From the NCBI RefSeq assembly GCF_000430665.1, contig NZ_AUML01000001.1, forward strand, positions 221,582 through 285,581: DNA of 64,000 nt, read 5' to 3'. The notes beneath the pieces were generated by a model that ran no database searches, had not been told where the DNA came from, and saw only the letters and a program-made list of their open reading frames with translations. This stretch comes from Aquimarina muelleri DSM 19832. GTDB taxonomy: Bacteria; Bacteroidota; Bacteroidia; Flavobacteriales; Flavobacteriaceae. The number at the start of each line of letters is the position of its first letter. Position 1 is the first letter of the stretch. Below are positions 1 to 9,482 of this stretch, piece by piece. The position numbers and the translations under genes are program-made.

Positions 1-776
1 ATGGTTTAATAGTAGAATCAGTATTAATTCCTACATCAACAAGAACAACAGCTTGTATATCATCACAGGTTGGTTGTAGTTTAGATTGTAAATTTTGTGC
101 AACTGCTCGCTTAAAAAGAATGAGAAACCTTAATCCCGATGAGATATATGATCAGGTTATGGCTATTGATAAAGAAAGTAGATTGTATCATAATAGACCA
201 TTGTCTAATGTTGTATTTATGGGTATGGGAGAGCCTTTGATGAATTATAATAATGTATTATCGGCTATTGATAAAATCACCTCTATAGATGGATTAGCAA
301 TGTCCCCAAAAAGAATAACATTATCCACATCAGGGGTTCCAAAGATGATCAAAAAAATGGCGGATGATCAGGTTCGATTTAAATTAGCAGTATCTTTACA
401 TTCTGCAATTGAGGAGGTTAGAACGTCTATAATGCCTTTTAATGAAAATTTTCCGCTGGTAGATCTTAAAGAATCCTTAGAATATTGGTATCAAAAAACC
501 AAAAGTAGAATTACTTATGAATATGTAGTTTGGAACGGGATTAATGATAAAAAAGAAGACATTGATGCCTTAATTAAATTTTGCTCTTATGTACCTTGTA
601 AAGTTAATTTAATCGAATATAATCCAATTGATGATGGGGTTTTTCAGCAAGCTTCAAAAACGGCAACAGATAATTATATTAAAGCTTTAGAATCCAGAGG
701 TATTGTAGTAAATGTTCGCCGTAGTCGTGGAAAAGATATTGATGCAGCTTGTGGTCAATTAGCGAATAAGTCTTAA
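1..776 (+). CDS. rlmN: RlmN, 23S rRNA/tRNA adenine-C2 methyltransferase (5' truncated by window edge)
   Basis: Radical-SAM enzyme that methylates C2 of an adenine in 23S rRNA (A2503 in E. coli) and of A37 in some tRNAs. The frame is open from base 3, so the start codon lies outside the window; 257 residues are visible and about 90 N-terminal ones are missing (family about 350). The radical-SAM cluster motif CSLDCKFC lies at about 77-98, upstream of the first in-frame ATG at 120, which shows that ATG is not the start. Further family marks are FMGMGEPL, TLSTSGVP, SLHSA and the C-terminal AACGQL, whose Cys is the catalytic methyl-carrying residue. A weak A/T palindrome follows the stop at 777-794. 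Assignment is firm. Confidence 0.95.
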   Translation, partial: GLIVESVLIPTSTRTTACISSQVGCSLDCKFCATARLKRMRNLNPDEIYDQVMAIDKESRLYHNRPLSNVVFMGMGEPLMNYNNVLSAIDKITSIDGLAMSPKRITLSTSGVPKMIKKMADDQVRFKLAVSLHSAIEEVRTSIMPFNENFPLVDLKESLEYWYQKTKSRITYEYVVWNGINDKKEDIDALIKFCSYVPCKVNLIEYNPIDDGVFQQASKTATDNYIKALESRGIVVNVRRSRGKDIDAACGQLANKS

Positions 777-907
777 AAAAAACAATTGTTTTTTATATAA
801 ATAATTAAGTAGTTAAAATTAATACCTATATATAAGGTATCGGTTTCAAAGAAAAACTATTTGCATTATATTCGCATAAGTTAAGAAACAGAACTAATTA
901 CGGTATA

Positions 908-1885
908 TTGAAAGTTGTAGAACAAATAAAACTACCAATCGTTGATGAAATGGAACTTTTTGAGCAAAAGTTTTCACAATCAATGACCTCTAAGGTTGCC
1001 TTGCTTAATAGAATTACTCACTATATTGTAAATAGAAAAGGGAAACAGATGAGGCCTATGTTTGTCTTTTTAGTCGCTAAAATGGTGTCTGGAGGAAAGG
1101 TAAATGAGCGAACATATAGGGGAGCTTCAGTTATAGAATTAATACATACAGCAACTCTAGTTCATGACGACGTTGTCGATGATTCTAATCAAAGGCGAGG
1201 TTTTTTTTCTATAAATGCGTTATGGAAAAATAAAATAGCAGTTTTAGTAGGAGATTATTTACTTTCAAAAGGACTATTATTGTCTATAGATTATGGAGAT
1301 TTTGATCTTTTAAAGATTATTTCAGTTGCAGTTAGAGAAATGAGTGAAGGAGAGTTATTGCAGATTGAAAAAGCAAGAAATCTAGATATTACAGAATCTA
1401 TATATTATGAAATTATACGTCAGAAAACAGCAACGTTAATTGCAGCTTGTTGTAGTCTTGGGGCTTGTTCTGTAGAGCCTGACTCCGATAGTGTTAAAAA
1501 AATGAGAAAATTTGGAGAGCTTATAGGAATGGCTTTTCAAATAAAAGATGATTTATTTGACTATGGAGATACCGTTATAGGTAAACCAACAGGAATTGAT
1601 ATTAAAGAGCAAAAAATGACACTTCCTTTAATTTATACTTTAAACCATTGCTCTAAAGAAAAGAAAAAATGGCTTATTAACTCTGTGAAAAACCATAATA
1701 AAGATAAAAAAAGAGTCAAAGAGGTTATAGAATTTGTAAAAATGAGCGGAGGACTAGAATATGCCATTAAAATAATGTATCAATTTAAGAACGAAGCGCT
1801 TTCTATCTTATCAGAATATCCAGAATCAGATTATAAATCTTCCTTAGAATTGATGGTAGGTTATGTTATTGATAGAAAAAAATAA
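908..1885 (+). CDS. ispB: Polyprenyl diphosphate synthase (IspB type)
   Basis: Trans-isoprenyl diphosphate synthase that condenses isopentenyl units into the side chain of menaquinone. The first aspartate-rich motif DDVVD is at residues 87-91 and the second, DDLFD, at 214-218. GKQMRP near residue 45 binds substrate. The small residues ahead of the first motif (IHTATLVH) are typical of medium or long-chain enzymes rather than farnesyl synthases. The 325-residue length is normal. The start is a TTG at 908; no ATG lies nearby in frame. The gene stands alone 130 bases after rlmN. The exact chain length (hexaprenyl would suit MK-6 of flavobacteria) is inferred, not seen. Confidence 0.88.
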   Translation: MKVVEQIKLPIVDEMELFEQKFSQSMTSKVALLNRITHYIVNRKGKQMRPMFVFLVAKMVSGGKVNERTYRGASVIELIHTATLVHDDVVDDSNQRRGFFSINALWKNKIAVLVGDYLLSKGLLLSIDYGDFDLLKIISVAVREMSEGELLQIEKARNLDITESIYYEIIRQKTATLIAACCSLGACSVEPDSDSVKKMRKFGELIGMAFQIKDDLFDYGDTVIGKPTGIDIKEQKMTLPLIYTLNHCSKEKKKWLINSVKNHNKDKKRVKEVIEFVKMSGGLEYAIKIMYQFKNEALSILSEYPESDYKSSLELMVGYVIDRKK

Positions 1886-2488
1886 TACTATAACTATCAC
1901 GTATAATAAATTGCAATAAAAAATTAATGATAACACAGATGTCTAATTAGTCTTATTATAATATTTTTAGCAATGATTGTAAATCAAGAGTTTAGTTTTG
2001 AAATTAAAAACTAGATTTTTTAGTATAAGTAAAGGGTACACAATCAGAGTTTTTGAGACCTAGAAATGAATTTTTATAGGTTGAGGTTAGATTTGCTTAT
2101 TAAAAAAAATCAAAATAACTCTAAATCATTCAAAGTTTAGGTTAAGCTACCTTAAAAGTTCTGCATTAAGGTTTTTAAAAAACAACCGAAATTAGTATTA
2201 TACCTGTTGTTGGAGTTATGTGTGTTTACCAGTAAATTTTATTAAATCAATAAAAAACAATTATCCCGTGGTTTAATTACGGTATAACTGTATCTTGTTG
2301 TTTACGAATGTTTTATAGTGTTTATTTTTTTATTTACTACCTAAATACACTATATTTATTGAAGTCATAGTTGAAATAATTTTTGTCATATTTATTTAGC
2401 GGCTTTACATTTTTGTCTCAAAATGTAGTCGACACTACTTATGCTGAAAACGGGTATTGAATTGAACAATTAACCAAATTTCACATAT
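1886..2488. other. 603-base intergenic region
   Basis: No ORF of convincing composition on either strand. A short stem with arms ACCTTAA (2149-2155) and TTAAGGT (2166-2172), followed by a T run, could be a weak terminator for the polyprenyl synthase gene. A TAnnTTTG match at 2088-2095 lacks a spaced TTG and lies 400 bases from the next gene. The long leader probably carries the promoter of the secreted protein gene, which I cannot place. Confidence 0.4.
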
Positions 2489-5400
2489 ATGAAAACAAAT
2501 TTTATTTATTTCACATTATTCTTGTTTTGCAGCTTTGGGCTGTTTGCACAAAAAGGAGGAGTTGTTAAAGCTAACTCAGTAGGTAAATCTGTTTATAAAA
2601 AGGATATTCCTGCTTTTTCTCAAATGAAAAATATTATTTCTGCTAAAGGTTTAGGACATGTTGCTCCACCTAAACGTAAAGGAAGTAATACTGTAGTTCC
2701 AGGGAAAGGATTTCCTAAAGGAAATGATCCACTTATTGAATTTCAAAAAAAAGCTAATAAAATTGCTATTAGTGCCCCTTTAGCATCTTTTGATGCTCAT
2801 GTAGGAACAGTTTTAAATGATGCAACAGGAGCGATTGGCCCTAACCATTATGTGTATGCATTTAATTCTGGTTTTGGGATTTTAGATAGATCTGGTAATG
2901 TTTTACTTGCAGAAGCATCGTTAGCTACCTTGTTTCCAGGAGAATCACTTGGGGATCCAGTAGTTGTTTATGACAATTTTGCAGGTAGATTTATTATAAT
3001 GCAATTTAGTAATTCTCCAAACGGATTTTTGATAGCGGTATGTAAAGGACCAGATCCTATCAATGATGGATGGTCTACTTATAGGTTTAATACAGGTACA
3101 TTTCCTGATTATGAAAAACTATCTATTTGGAGTGATGGGTATTACATTACTGCAAACAAAGATCAAAATGCTCCGGATACTAATAATGTAGTATTTGTAG
3201 TAGAGAGAGATAAAATGATTGCAGGAGCAGCTTCTACACAAATGATTAGTTTTCCATTGCCAGGAGCAGAAACTAACGGCTTCTATAGTCCAGGAGGGTT
3301 TAATGCGACAGGAACAACACTTCCTCCTGCAGGTGTAGGATGTTCTATAGTGTATATACAAGATGATAGTTGGGCAGGTATTTCAACAGATCATTTAAAA
3401 GTGTGGACTACTAGCGTAGATTGGACTACTCCAGCAAATTCTACCATTTCTCAACCGCAAGAGATCACAACAGCCCCTTTTGATAGTGTGTTTGATAACG
3501 GATCTTTTCAAAACCTGGATGAGCCAGGAAATGGGCCAGATATAGATGCATTGCAGGCAACTATGATGTATATGACTAACTACAGACGTTTTGGTACTCA
3601 TAACTCAGTGGTTATGAATTTTGTTGTAGACTTAGATGGTAACGATAGTCTAGCAGGTATACGTTGGTACGAACTTAGGCAAACTGCTGACGGGCAGCCA
3701 TGGACAATCTACCAGGAAGGAACATATACACAACCAGATGGACTAAGTGCATTTTGCGGAAGTATTGCTCAAGATTCTCAAGGTAATATAGGATTAGCAT
3801 ATACTGTAGTAAGCAGTAGTGTTTATACTTCTTTAAGATATACAGGTAGATTAGCAAGTGATCCAGTAGGTACAATGACAGTCGCTGAGCAAGTTTCAGC
3901 TAACGGAGATAGCCAAAATAATAGAAGTGATGGTAGATATGGAGATTATGGGCAAATCACTATCGATCCATTAGATGATAAAACGTTCTGGCATATCAGT
4001 GAGTATATGAAAGGACCATCTCCAAACGTTAGAAAGAGTCATGTAGTGGCTTTTAAAATCGAACCAGCAGTAGTAGATAATGAGCCTCCATCTACACCAG
4101 CAAATTTATCAGCTTCAGGAACAACTGCTAGAGAAACTACGCTAAGTTGGGAAGCTTCAACAGATAATATCGGGGTAACAGGGTATGATATATATCAAGA
4201 CGGTACAGTAGTAGCTAATTCTGCTACAAATAACTATACTGTTAATGGGTTAGCTCCCCTTACTACATATTCATTTTATGTAATAGCAAAAGATGCATCA
4301 GGAAATCAATCTTCAGCAAGTAATACAGTAAGTGTAACTACTTTAGAAAGTACAACAGGGCCAGGATGTTTAAATGGACTAGTAGCACCTTATAATGAAA
4401 GTTTTGAAAGTAATCTAGGTGCATGGACTCAGGCATCTGGAGATAATCTGGATTGGACAAGAAAATCAGGTGGCACTCCCTCTAATGGAACAGGACCTGC
4501 AAGTGCAGCAGACGGATCAAATTATTTATTCGTTGAAGCATCAGGAAATGGTACAGGATATCCAAACAAGCGAGCTATTCTTAATTCTCCTTGTTTTGAT
4601 CTTAATGATGCTACAGCTGCAGTTTTTTCATTCAAATACCATATGTATGGAGCTACTAACTTTGGCTCTTTAGATGTAGAAGCAAGTAATGATGAAGGAG
4701 TAACATGGACTAGTATTTGGAGTAAAAGTGGAAATCAAGGAAACTCTTGGCAGACAGCTACCATAGATTTAGCAGCATATCTTGGTTCAGGATTACAATT
4801 ACGATTTAATCGTTTAACCGGAAACACTTGGCAAGCAGATGTTGCAATAGATGCGATATCTCTTACAGCAGGTACAACTGGAGATAATTGTGCTACAGGC
4901 AACTTAACTTTGACTATAACATTTGATAATTATCCAGAAGAGACTTCATGGGTGTTAAAAGATGTTGGAGGAACAGCAGTAGCATCAAAAAGTTATTCGT
5001 CATCAAATCCAGACGGGTCTACAGTAACAGAAACTATTAACGCTTTGGCTTCTGGTAGCTATACTTTTACAATATCCGATTCTTTTGGAGATGGGATATG
5101 TTGCCAATATGGTAATGGAGTATATACGTTATCAAGTAGTACAGGGGCTATAGCATCAGGAAGTCAGTTTACAAATTCTGAGACTACTGAATTTTGTGCA
5201 CAAGGGTCAGCAACAAGGTTGGATACTTATGAGTTAACCGATGTTAATACAAACGAAGAAAGGTTTAAATTGTATCCAAATCCAGTAAGTGGCGTTTTAA
5301 ACATTTCGATAGGAAAAACACCTATCCAAAATTTACAGATTTTTTCTATGTTTGGACAGTTGATTCATAGTGTAGATAATCAAGGAACAAAACAGCAAAT

Positions 5401-5491
5401 AGATGTAAGTGATCTTTCAGCAGGAACATATTTTGTTAGAATTACAGCAGATGAAACTATTGTTACAAGAAGTTTTGTGGTTAAAAAATAA
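2489..5491 (+). CDS. Secreted multidomain protein with fibronectin III and type IX secretion C-terminal domain
   Basis: A 1000-residue exported protein. Residues 1-20 are a Sec signal peptide ending near LFAQ. Residues about 40-530 form an unassigned, probably beta-rich region (GAIGPNHYVYAFN, GNVLL). A fibronectin type III domain spans about 532-620 (starts PPSTPANLSAS, contains LSWEASTDNIGVTGYDIY). A MAM/jelly-roll-like domain spans about 632-795 (YNESFESNLGAW, FSFKYHMYG). A cysteine-containing domain at about 800-905 includes DGICCQYGNG. A type A T9SS sorting domain covers 926-1000 (FKLYPNP, ending TRSFVVKK). It is therefore predicted to cross the outer membrane through the type IX system and be surface-attached or released. 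No catalytic motif recognised; an adhesin or extracellular enzyme is possible. Confidence 0.85.
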   Translation: MKTNFIYFTLFLFCSFGLFAQKGGVVKANSVGKSVYKKDIPAFSQMKNIISAKGLGHVAPPKRKGSNTVVPGKGFPKGNDPLIEFQKKANKIAISAPLASFDAHVGTVLNDATGAIGPNHYVYAFNSGFGILDRSGNVLLAEASLATLFPGESLGDPVVVYDNFAGRFIIMQFSNSPNGFLIAVCKGPDPINDGWSTYRFNTGTFPDYEKLSIWSDGYYITANKDQNAPDTNNVVFVVERDKMIAGAASTQMISFPLPGAETNGFYSPGGFNATGTTLPPAGVGCSIVYIQDDSWAGISTDHLKVWTTSVDWTTPANSTISQPQEITTAPFDSVFDNGSFQNLDEPGNGPDIDALQATMMYMTNYRRFGTHNSVVMNFVVDLDGNDSLAGIRWYELRQTADGQPWTIYQEGTYTQPDGLSAFCGSIAQDSQGNIGLAYTVVSSSVYTSLRYTGRLASDPVGTMTVAEQVSANGDSQNNRSDGRYGDYGQITIDPLDDKTFWHISEYMKGPSPNVRKSHVVAFKIEPAVVDNEPPSTPANLSASGTTARETTLSWEASTDNIGVTGYDIYQDGTVVANSATNNYTVNGLAPLTTYSFYVIAKDASGNQSSASNTVSVTTLESTTGPGCLNGLVAPYNESFESNLGAWTQASGDNLDWTRKSGGTPSNGTGPASAADGSNYLFVEASGNGTGYPNKRAILNSPCFDLNDATAAVFSFKYHMYGATNFGSLDVEASNDEGVTWTSIWSKSGNQGNSWQTATIDLAAYLGSGLQLRFNRLTGNTWQADVAIDAISLTAGTTGDNCATGNLTLTITFDNYPEETSWVLKDVGGTAVASKSYSSSNPDGSTVTETINALASGSYTFTISDSFGDGICCQYGNGVYTLSSSTGAIASGSQFTNSETTEFCAQGSATRLDTYELTDVNTNEERFKLYPNPVSGVLNISIGKTPIQNLQIFSMFGQLIHSVDNQGTKQQIDVSDLSAGTYFVRITADETIVTRSFVVKK

Positions 5492-5516
5492 TCTTACATA
5501 AGAAAAATATAGTTTT

Positions 5517-5553
5517 AAATAAGGTTGCCTGAAAAGACAACCTTATTTTTTTT
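5517..5553 (+). terminator. Intrinsic terminator of the T9SS cargo gene
   Basis: Perfect 11-bp stem AAATAAGGTTG (5517-5527) / CAACCTTATTT (5538-5548) with a 10-base loop, followed by an uninterrupted T run to 5553. It lies 26 bases after the stop codon. Confidence 0.9.
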
Positions 5554-5565
5554 GATAATGATCTC

Positions 5566-5728
5566 ATACGATTTACGGATGAGAATTACGTATAAATAAT
5601 TGCAAAGGTTTTTCGCTAGATTGATGAATCAAATTAAAGAATAGTCATAACTATTGTTTCATTTTATGAAGAAAATATAGTACAAAAAGAATGCGATTAT
5701 ATGCGAGATTTTTATTCGTAAATCGTAT
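5566..5728. repeat. Inverted repeat, 12-bp arms, in dnaG upstream region
   Basis: ATACGATTTACG at 5566-5577 is exactly repeated in inverted orientation as CGTAAATCGTAT at 5717-5728, with about 140 bases between. The stretch 5554-5856 otherwise holds no gene. Function unknown. Confidence 0.5.
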
Positions 5729-5856
5729 CAGTACGAGTTTAGGAAGAATGCTTCTAAAAAAGTATATTTTATTTTTAAGGTAAGTCTAAGGAATTAAAAA
5801 AAAAACTCAATGAGGGATTAAAATTAGAAGAAGGGATTGTGTTTGCTGAATTATCT

Positions 5857-5864
5857 TATTTTTG
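5857..5864 (+). promoter_or_regulatory. Bacteroidota -7 box TATTTTTG, probable dnaG promoter
   Basis: Matches the TAnnTTTG -7 consensus of Bacteroidota housekeeping promoters. The nearest TTG (5837-5839) is 17 bases upstream, two or three short of the ideal. Transcription would start near 5871, downstream of the earliest in-frame start (5837) and 26 bases before the ATG at 5897, which supports the shorter dnaG start. Confidence 0.45.
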
Positions 5865-5896
5865 TTGCATACACAAAAATTAGCACCCCCAGTTTT

Positions 5897-7858
5897 ATGA
5901 TTCATAAATCGACTATAGATTCAGTATTTGAAGCCGCCCGTTTAGAAGAGGTTATTGGGGATTTTGTACAATTAAAAAAAGCAGGGAGTAACTTTAAAGG
6001 ATTGAGTCCTTTTAGCGACGAAAGAAGCCCTTCTTTTATGGTGTCTCCTGTAAAACAAATATGGAAAGATTTTTCTAGTGGCAAAGGAGGAAATGTTGTT
6101 GCATTCTTGATGGAACATGAACATTTTACATATCCAGAAGCTATAAAGTATTTAGCAAAAAAATATAATATTGAAGTAGAAGAAACGGAGCGAACAGATG
6201 AGCAAAAGCAACAAGCAGACGAAAAAGAAAGTATGTATCTGGTTAGTGAATTTGCAAACACTTTTTTTCAAAAAACATTACTTAAAACAGAACAAGGTAA
6301 AGCCATAGGGTTATCTTATTTTAAAGAGCGTGGATTCACAAAACATACTATAGAGAAATTTGGTTTGGGATACTCTCCTGATACTTGGGATGCTTTTACT
6401 ACAGAGGCTATCAAAAAAGGATATAAATTAGAATATCTAGAGAAAACAGGGCTTACTATAATAAAAGAAGAAAAACAATTTGATAGATTTAAAGGTAGGG
6501 TAATGTTTCCTATACAATCGATGTCTGGGAGAGTGTTAGGTTTTGGAGGTAGAATATTAACTAACGAGAAAAAAGCAGCAAAGTATCTTAACTCTCCAGA
6601 AAGTGATATCTATCATAAAAGTAAAGTGTTATATGGTATTTATCATGCCAAACAAGCAATAGCGAAAGAGGATAACTGTTTTTTAGTGGAAGGATATACA
6701 GATGTTATCCAGTTTAATCAAACAGGAGTTACCAATGTAGTTTCTTCATCAGGAACAGCTTTAACATCAGATCAAATACGTTTGATTAATAGGTTAACCA
6801 AAAATATCACAGTACTTTTTGATAGTGATGCAGCAGGGATGCGAGCATCTTTAAGAGGTATAGACCTTATTCTTGAGCAGGGAATGAATGTAAAAGTATG
6901 TAGTTTTCCTGATGGAGAAGATCCAGATAGCTTTGCTAAGAAAAATACATTAGAAGAATTGACCTTGTATTTAGAAGATAATGCTAAAGATTTTATAAGT
7001 TTTAAAGCTTCTTTGTTATTACAAGAATCTAAAAGTGATCCTATAAAAAGAGCAGAGTTAGTTAGGGATATGGTAACAAGCATATCTAAAATACCCGATG
7101 TAATTAAGCAAGAGATTTATGTAAAGGAATGTTCAAGAATAATGGATGTTTCAGAGGATGTTTTGTTTGATACTCTGGCACAAATGCATAATACAGATGC
7201 AAAAAGTCAACATAAGCAAAAAGAACAGCAACAAAAACCTCTTGAAGTTGTGCGAGGTGAAGCACAAAAACAACCCAAAGTAAATAGACAGTATATATTA
7301 GAACGACATATAATAAAAGCATTGTTAATGTATGGTGTTCTCGAGGCAGATTTCGAGGATTTGATATTGAAGGAGAATGAAGAAGGAGAACTTATTTTAG
7401 AGCCAGAAATACATAAAATAAAGGTTTTTGAAAAAATATATCTAGATTTACAAGATGATGAAATAGAATTTACAGATCAGATTTTTAAGGACATATATAG
7501 AATTTTAATCGAAGAATTAAACTTGGTTGATAAGTTTAAAATAGAAAGTTTTATAAATAAAATTCAACCAGAAATAGCTTCAGAGATTACAGAAATTATG
7601 ATGAGCGAGGATCGTTACGAGCTCCATAGATGGGTGGATAAAGAAATTCATGTAAAACAAAAAATAGATTCTGTTGCAGACTATGTAAATAATATTATAC
7701 TAAGTTTAAGAGGGTTTTTGATAGATCAAAAAATAAATGAGCTTTCACAAGAAGTGAAAGCTCAAAATTTTGAAAATAATACGAGTGTTTTAGAAGATAT
7801 TCGAGATTATCAAACTCTCAAGAAATTATTATATAAAAAGCTAAATCGAGTGATTTAA
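5897..7858 (+). CDS. dnaG: DNA primase DnaG lacking zinc ligands
   Basis: Synthesises RNA primers for replication. I chose the ATG at 5897 (653 residues, starting MIHKSTIDSVFEAA) because DnaG proteins begin this way; the frame is open 20 codons further up, without homology. The N-terminal zinc module is present in fold context (FKGLSPFSDERSPSF, WKDFSSGKGGN), but the CHC2 ligands of canonical primases are replaced by Ser37, Ser40, Asp58 and Ser61. The TOPRIM core is intact: EGYTDVIQF supplies the glutamate and LFDSDAAG the aspartates. The C-terminal helicase-interacting part is lysine- and glutamate-rich. The stop codon overlaps by two bases the stop of the convergent response regulator gene. 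Confidence 0.96.
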   Translation: MIHKSTIDSVFEAARLEEVIGDFVQLKKAGSNFKGLSPFSDERSPSFMVSPVKQIWKDFSSGKGGNVVAFLMEHEHFTYPEAIKYLAKKYNIEVEETERTDEQKQQADEKESMYLVSEFANTFFQKTLLKTEQGKAIGLSYFKERGFTKHTIEKFGLGYSPDTWDAFTTEAIKKGYKLEYLEKTGLTIIKEEKQFDRFKGRVMFPIQSMSGRVLGFGGRILTNEKKAAKYLNSPESDIYHKSKVLYGIYHAKQAIAKEDNCFLVEGYTDVIQFNQTGVTNVVSSSGTALTSDQIRLINRLTKNITVLFDSDAAGMRASLRGIDLILEQGMNVKVCSFPDGEDPDSFAKKNTLEELTLYLEDNAKDFISFKASLLLQESKSDPIKRAELVRDMVTSISKIPDVIKQEIYVKECSRIMDVSEDVLFDTLAQMHNTDAKSQHKQKEQQQKPLEVVRGEAQKQPKVNRQYILERHIIKALLMYGVLEADFEDLILKENEEGELILEPEIHKIKVFEKIYLDLQDDEIEFTDQIFKDIYRILIEELNLVDKFKIESFINKIQPEIASEITEIMMSEDRYELHRWVDKEIHVKQKIDSVADYVNNIILSLRGFLIDQKINELSQEVKAQNFENNTSVLEDIRDYQTLKKLLYKKLNRVI

Positions 7859-8487
7859 CTAATATGTAATAATCTTGATTGATGAATCAAATCTGCAAGA
7901 TTGTCTACTTTTAGTTTTTTTAATAGCCTTGTTTTGTAAGTGCTTACTGTTTTTTCATTAATAGACAAAGTGCTTGCAATATCTTTATTTCTTTTTCCTG
8001 AAGATAATAAGTTAAGGACCTCTATTTCTCTTGAGGATAATTTCTTGTATTTCACAACCATGTTATTTTCACTGGCATTTCCATTAGCCAGTTGTTTTGT
8101 AAGGTTGTCATTTAAGTAAATACCTCCTCTTGCAACACGTTCGATTGCTTTTTTAAGAGTTTTTGTAGGAACTGTTTTTGCTAAATAAGCAGAAGCACCT
8201 GCTTTAATAGCACTTAGAGCATACATTTCCTCAGGGTGAGAACTAAAAATAATAACTTTTATTCCAGAAAATTCTTTTTTTATAGTTCTCAATGCCATAA
8301 TTCCATTGATTTGAGGTAGATCTAACTCCATAATGAGAACATCAGGAGTGTTAGTTTTCAAAACATCATACATTTCGTTTCCATTACTTACTTTACCAAT
8401 GATTTCATAATCTTCAGAATTGCGAAATAAAGAAACGATCCCCTTCCTAGTGATTGGATGATGATCTGCGATTAATACGGTTGTCAT
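7855..8487 (-). CDS. NarL/LuxR-type response regulator with atypical receiver
   Basis: 210 residues: receiver domain (1-120) and LuxR-type HTH (about 145-205, LSSREIEVLNLLSSGKRNKD, then IASTLSINEKTVSTYKTRLL). In the receiver the position of the phosphorylated Asp is Glu54 (LIMELDLPQ; canonical D-x-x-M/L-P), and the acidic pair is Asp8-His9 rather than Asp-Asp. Ser82/83 and Lys104 are conserved. Phosphorylation at the usual site is therefore unlikely; Glu may mimic the phosphorylated state, or the domain may signal otherwise. No histidine kinase is adjacent. Convergent with dnaG, with overlapping stops, and separated from nadE by 136 bases. Confidence 0.85.
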   Translation of the reverse strand: MTTVLIADHHPITRKGIVSLFRNSEDYEIIGKVSNGNEMYDVLKTNTPDVLIMELDLPQINGIMALRTIKKEFSGIKVIIFSSHPEEMYALSAIKAGASAYLAKTVPTKTLKKAIERVARGGIYLNDNLTKQLANGNASENNMVVKYKKLSSREIEVLNLLSSGKRNKDIASTLSINEKTVSTYKTRLLKKLKVDNLADLIHQSRLLHIS

Positions 8488-8561
8488 TCTTGTTTGTGAG
8501 TATTTTAGTTTAATTTAAGAGTTTAACATTCTTTAGGCTAGGGGTAATTTAAATCTTTGTG

Positions 8562-8569
8562 CAAAATTA
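8562..8569 (-). promoter_or_regulatory. -7 box TAATTTTG upstream of response regulator
   Basis: On the minus strand the sequence reads TAATTTTG, matching TAnnTTTG, 75 bases upstream of the start codon. No clear TTG at -33. Confidence 0.35.
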
Positions 8570-8623
8570 CTAAGAACTAGTCCTCATAAACTTTTTTTTA
8601 TTAATTTATCGACAAAAAGATAA

Positions 8624-9412
8624 TTAAAGCAGTTCAATGGGTATATTACAGACAGGAATAGGGTTCATTTTATGTTGGTTTACGGTATTTAGGTGGATAA
8701 AAATTTTAAAAACTTCTTTTTCTCTCCCTTTAAAATCATTGCTATTTTTACCTTCTTCTTTCATTTTCATAGCCCATTCTAATTCATCATAACTAGCTCC
8801 GATTTGATCTTCATCACTTCTGCTATCTCCAAATAAACCGTCGGTTGGTGCGGCATTTTGTATAGAAACAGGTACTTTCAAAAACTTAGCAATAGTGTAT
8901 ACTTCACTTTTTAAAAGATTAGCAATAGGGCTTAAATCAACACCTCCATCACCATATTTGGTATAAAATCCTACGCCAAAATCCTCTACTTTATTACCAG
9001 TTCCAGCAACTAGATATCTATGTAAACCAGCAAAATAGTATAAAGTAGACATTCTTAACCGGGCTCTGGTATTTGCAAGAGATAAGTCTAATTGTGCGCT
9101 ATCAGGGATTTTTGGGAATACAGACTTTAATTCTTCAAAAACTGGAGTTAAATCAACATTGGTATTCGATACATTTGTATATTTTTTTTTAAGTTGTGTA
9201 ATGTGTTCTTGTGCTCGAGTTACTTGGCTTTCTGCTTGATGAATAGGCATTTCAACGCAAAGAGTTTTTAATCCAGTTCTTGCACATAAAGATGAAGTAA
9301 CAGCACTATCAATCCCTCCGCTAATACCAACAACAAAACCTTCCATATTTGCGTTTATAGCATACTCTTTTAACCAATTTACAATATGATCAATTACTTT
9401 TTCTGTTTGCAT
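8624..9412 (-). CDS. nadE: NAD+ synthase, ammonia-dependent type
   Basis: Last step of NAD biosynthesis: amidation of deamido-NAD with ATP. The 262-residue length is that of the short, glutaminase-free form. The PP-loop SGGIDS is at residues 31-36. KVEDFGVGFYTKYGDGGVD and SRSDEDQIGA are typical NadE segments that bind deamido-NAD and metal. The gene is divergent from gldB with 125 bases between them. Confidence 0.95.
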   Translation of the reverse strand: MQTEKVIDHIVNWLKEYAINANMEGFVVGISGGIDSAVTSSLCARTGLKTLCVEMPIHQAESQVTRAQEHITQLKKKYTNVSNTNVDLTPVFEELKSVFPKIPDSAQLDLSLANTRARLRMSTLYYFAGLHRYLVAGTGNKVEDFGVGFYTKYGDGGVDLSPIANLLKSEVYTIAKFLKVPVSIQNAAPTDGLFGDSRSDEDQIGASYDELEWAMKMKEEGKNSNDFKGREKEVFKIFIHLNTVNQHKMNPIPVCNIPIELL

Positions 9413-9482
9413 ACTTTATGTTTGTGAATAATATAATTAAAATAAGTTTAATTCAAAAAAGGATACTTGACTATCCTATACT

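Noticed and set aside
2088..2095. TAGATTTG as promoter of the T9SS cargo gene
   Set aside because: No TTG at the right distance and nearly 400 bases from the start codon.
5837..5896. N-terminal extension of DnaG
   Set aside because: The predicted transcription start lies inside it, and DnaG homology begins at the ATG at 5897.
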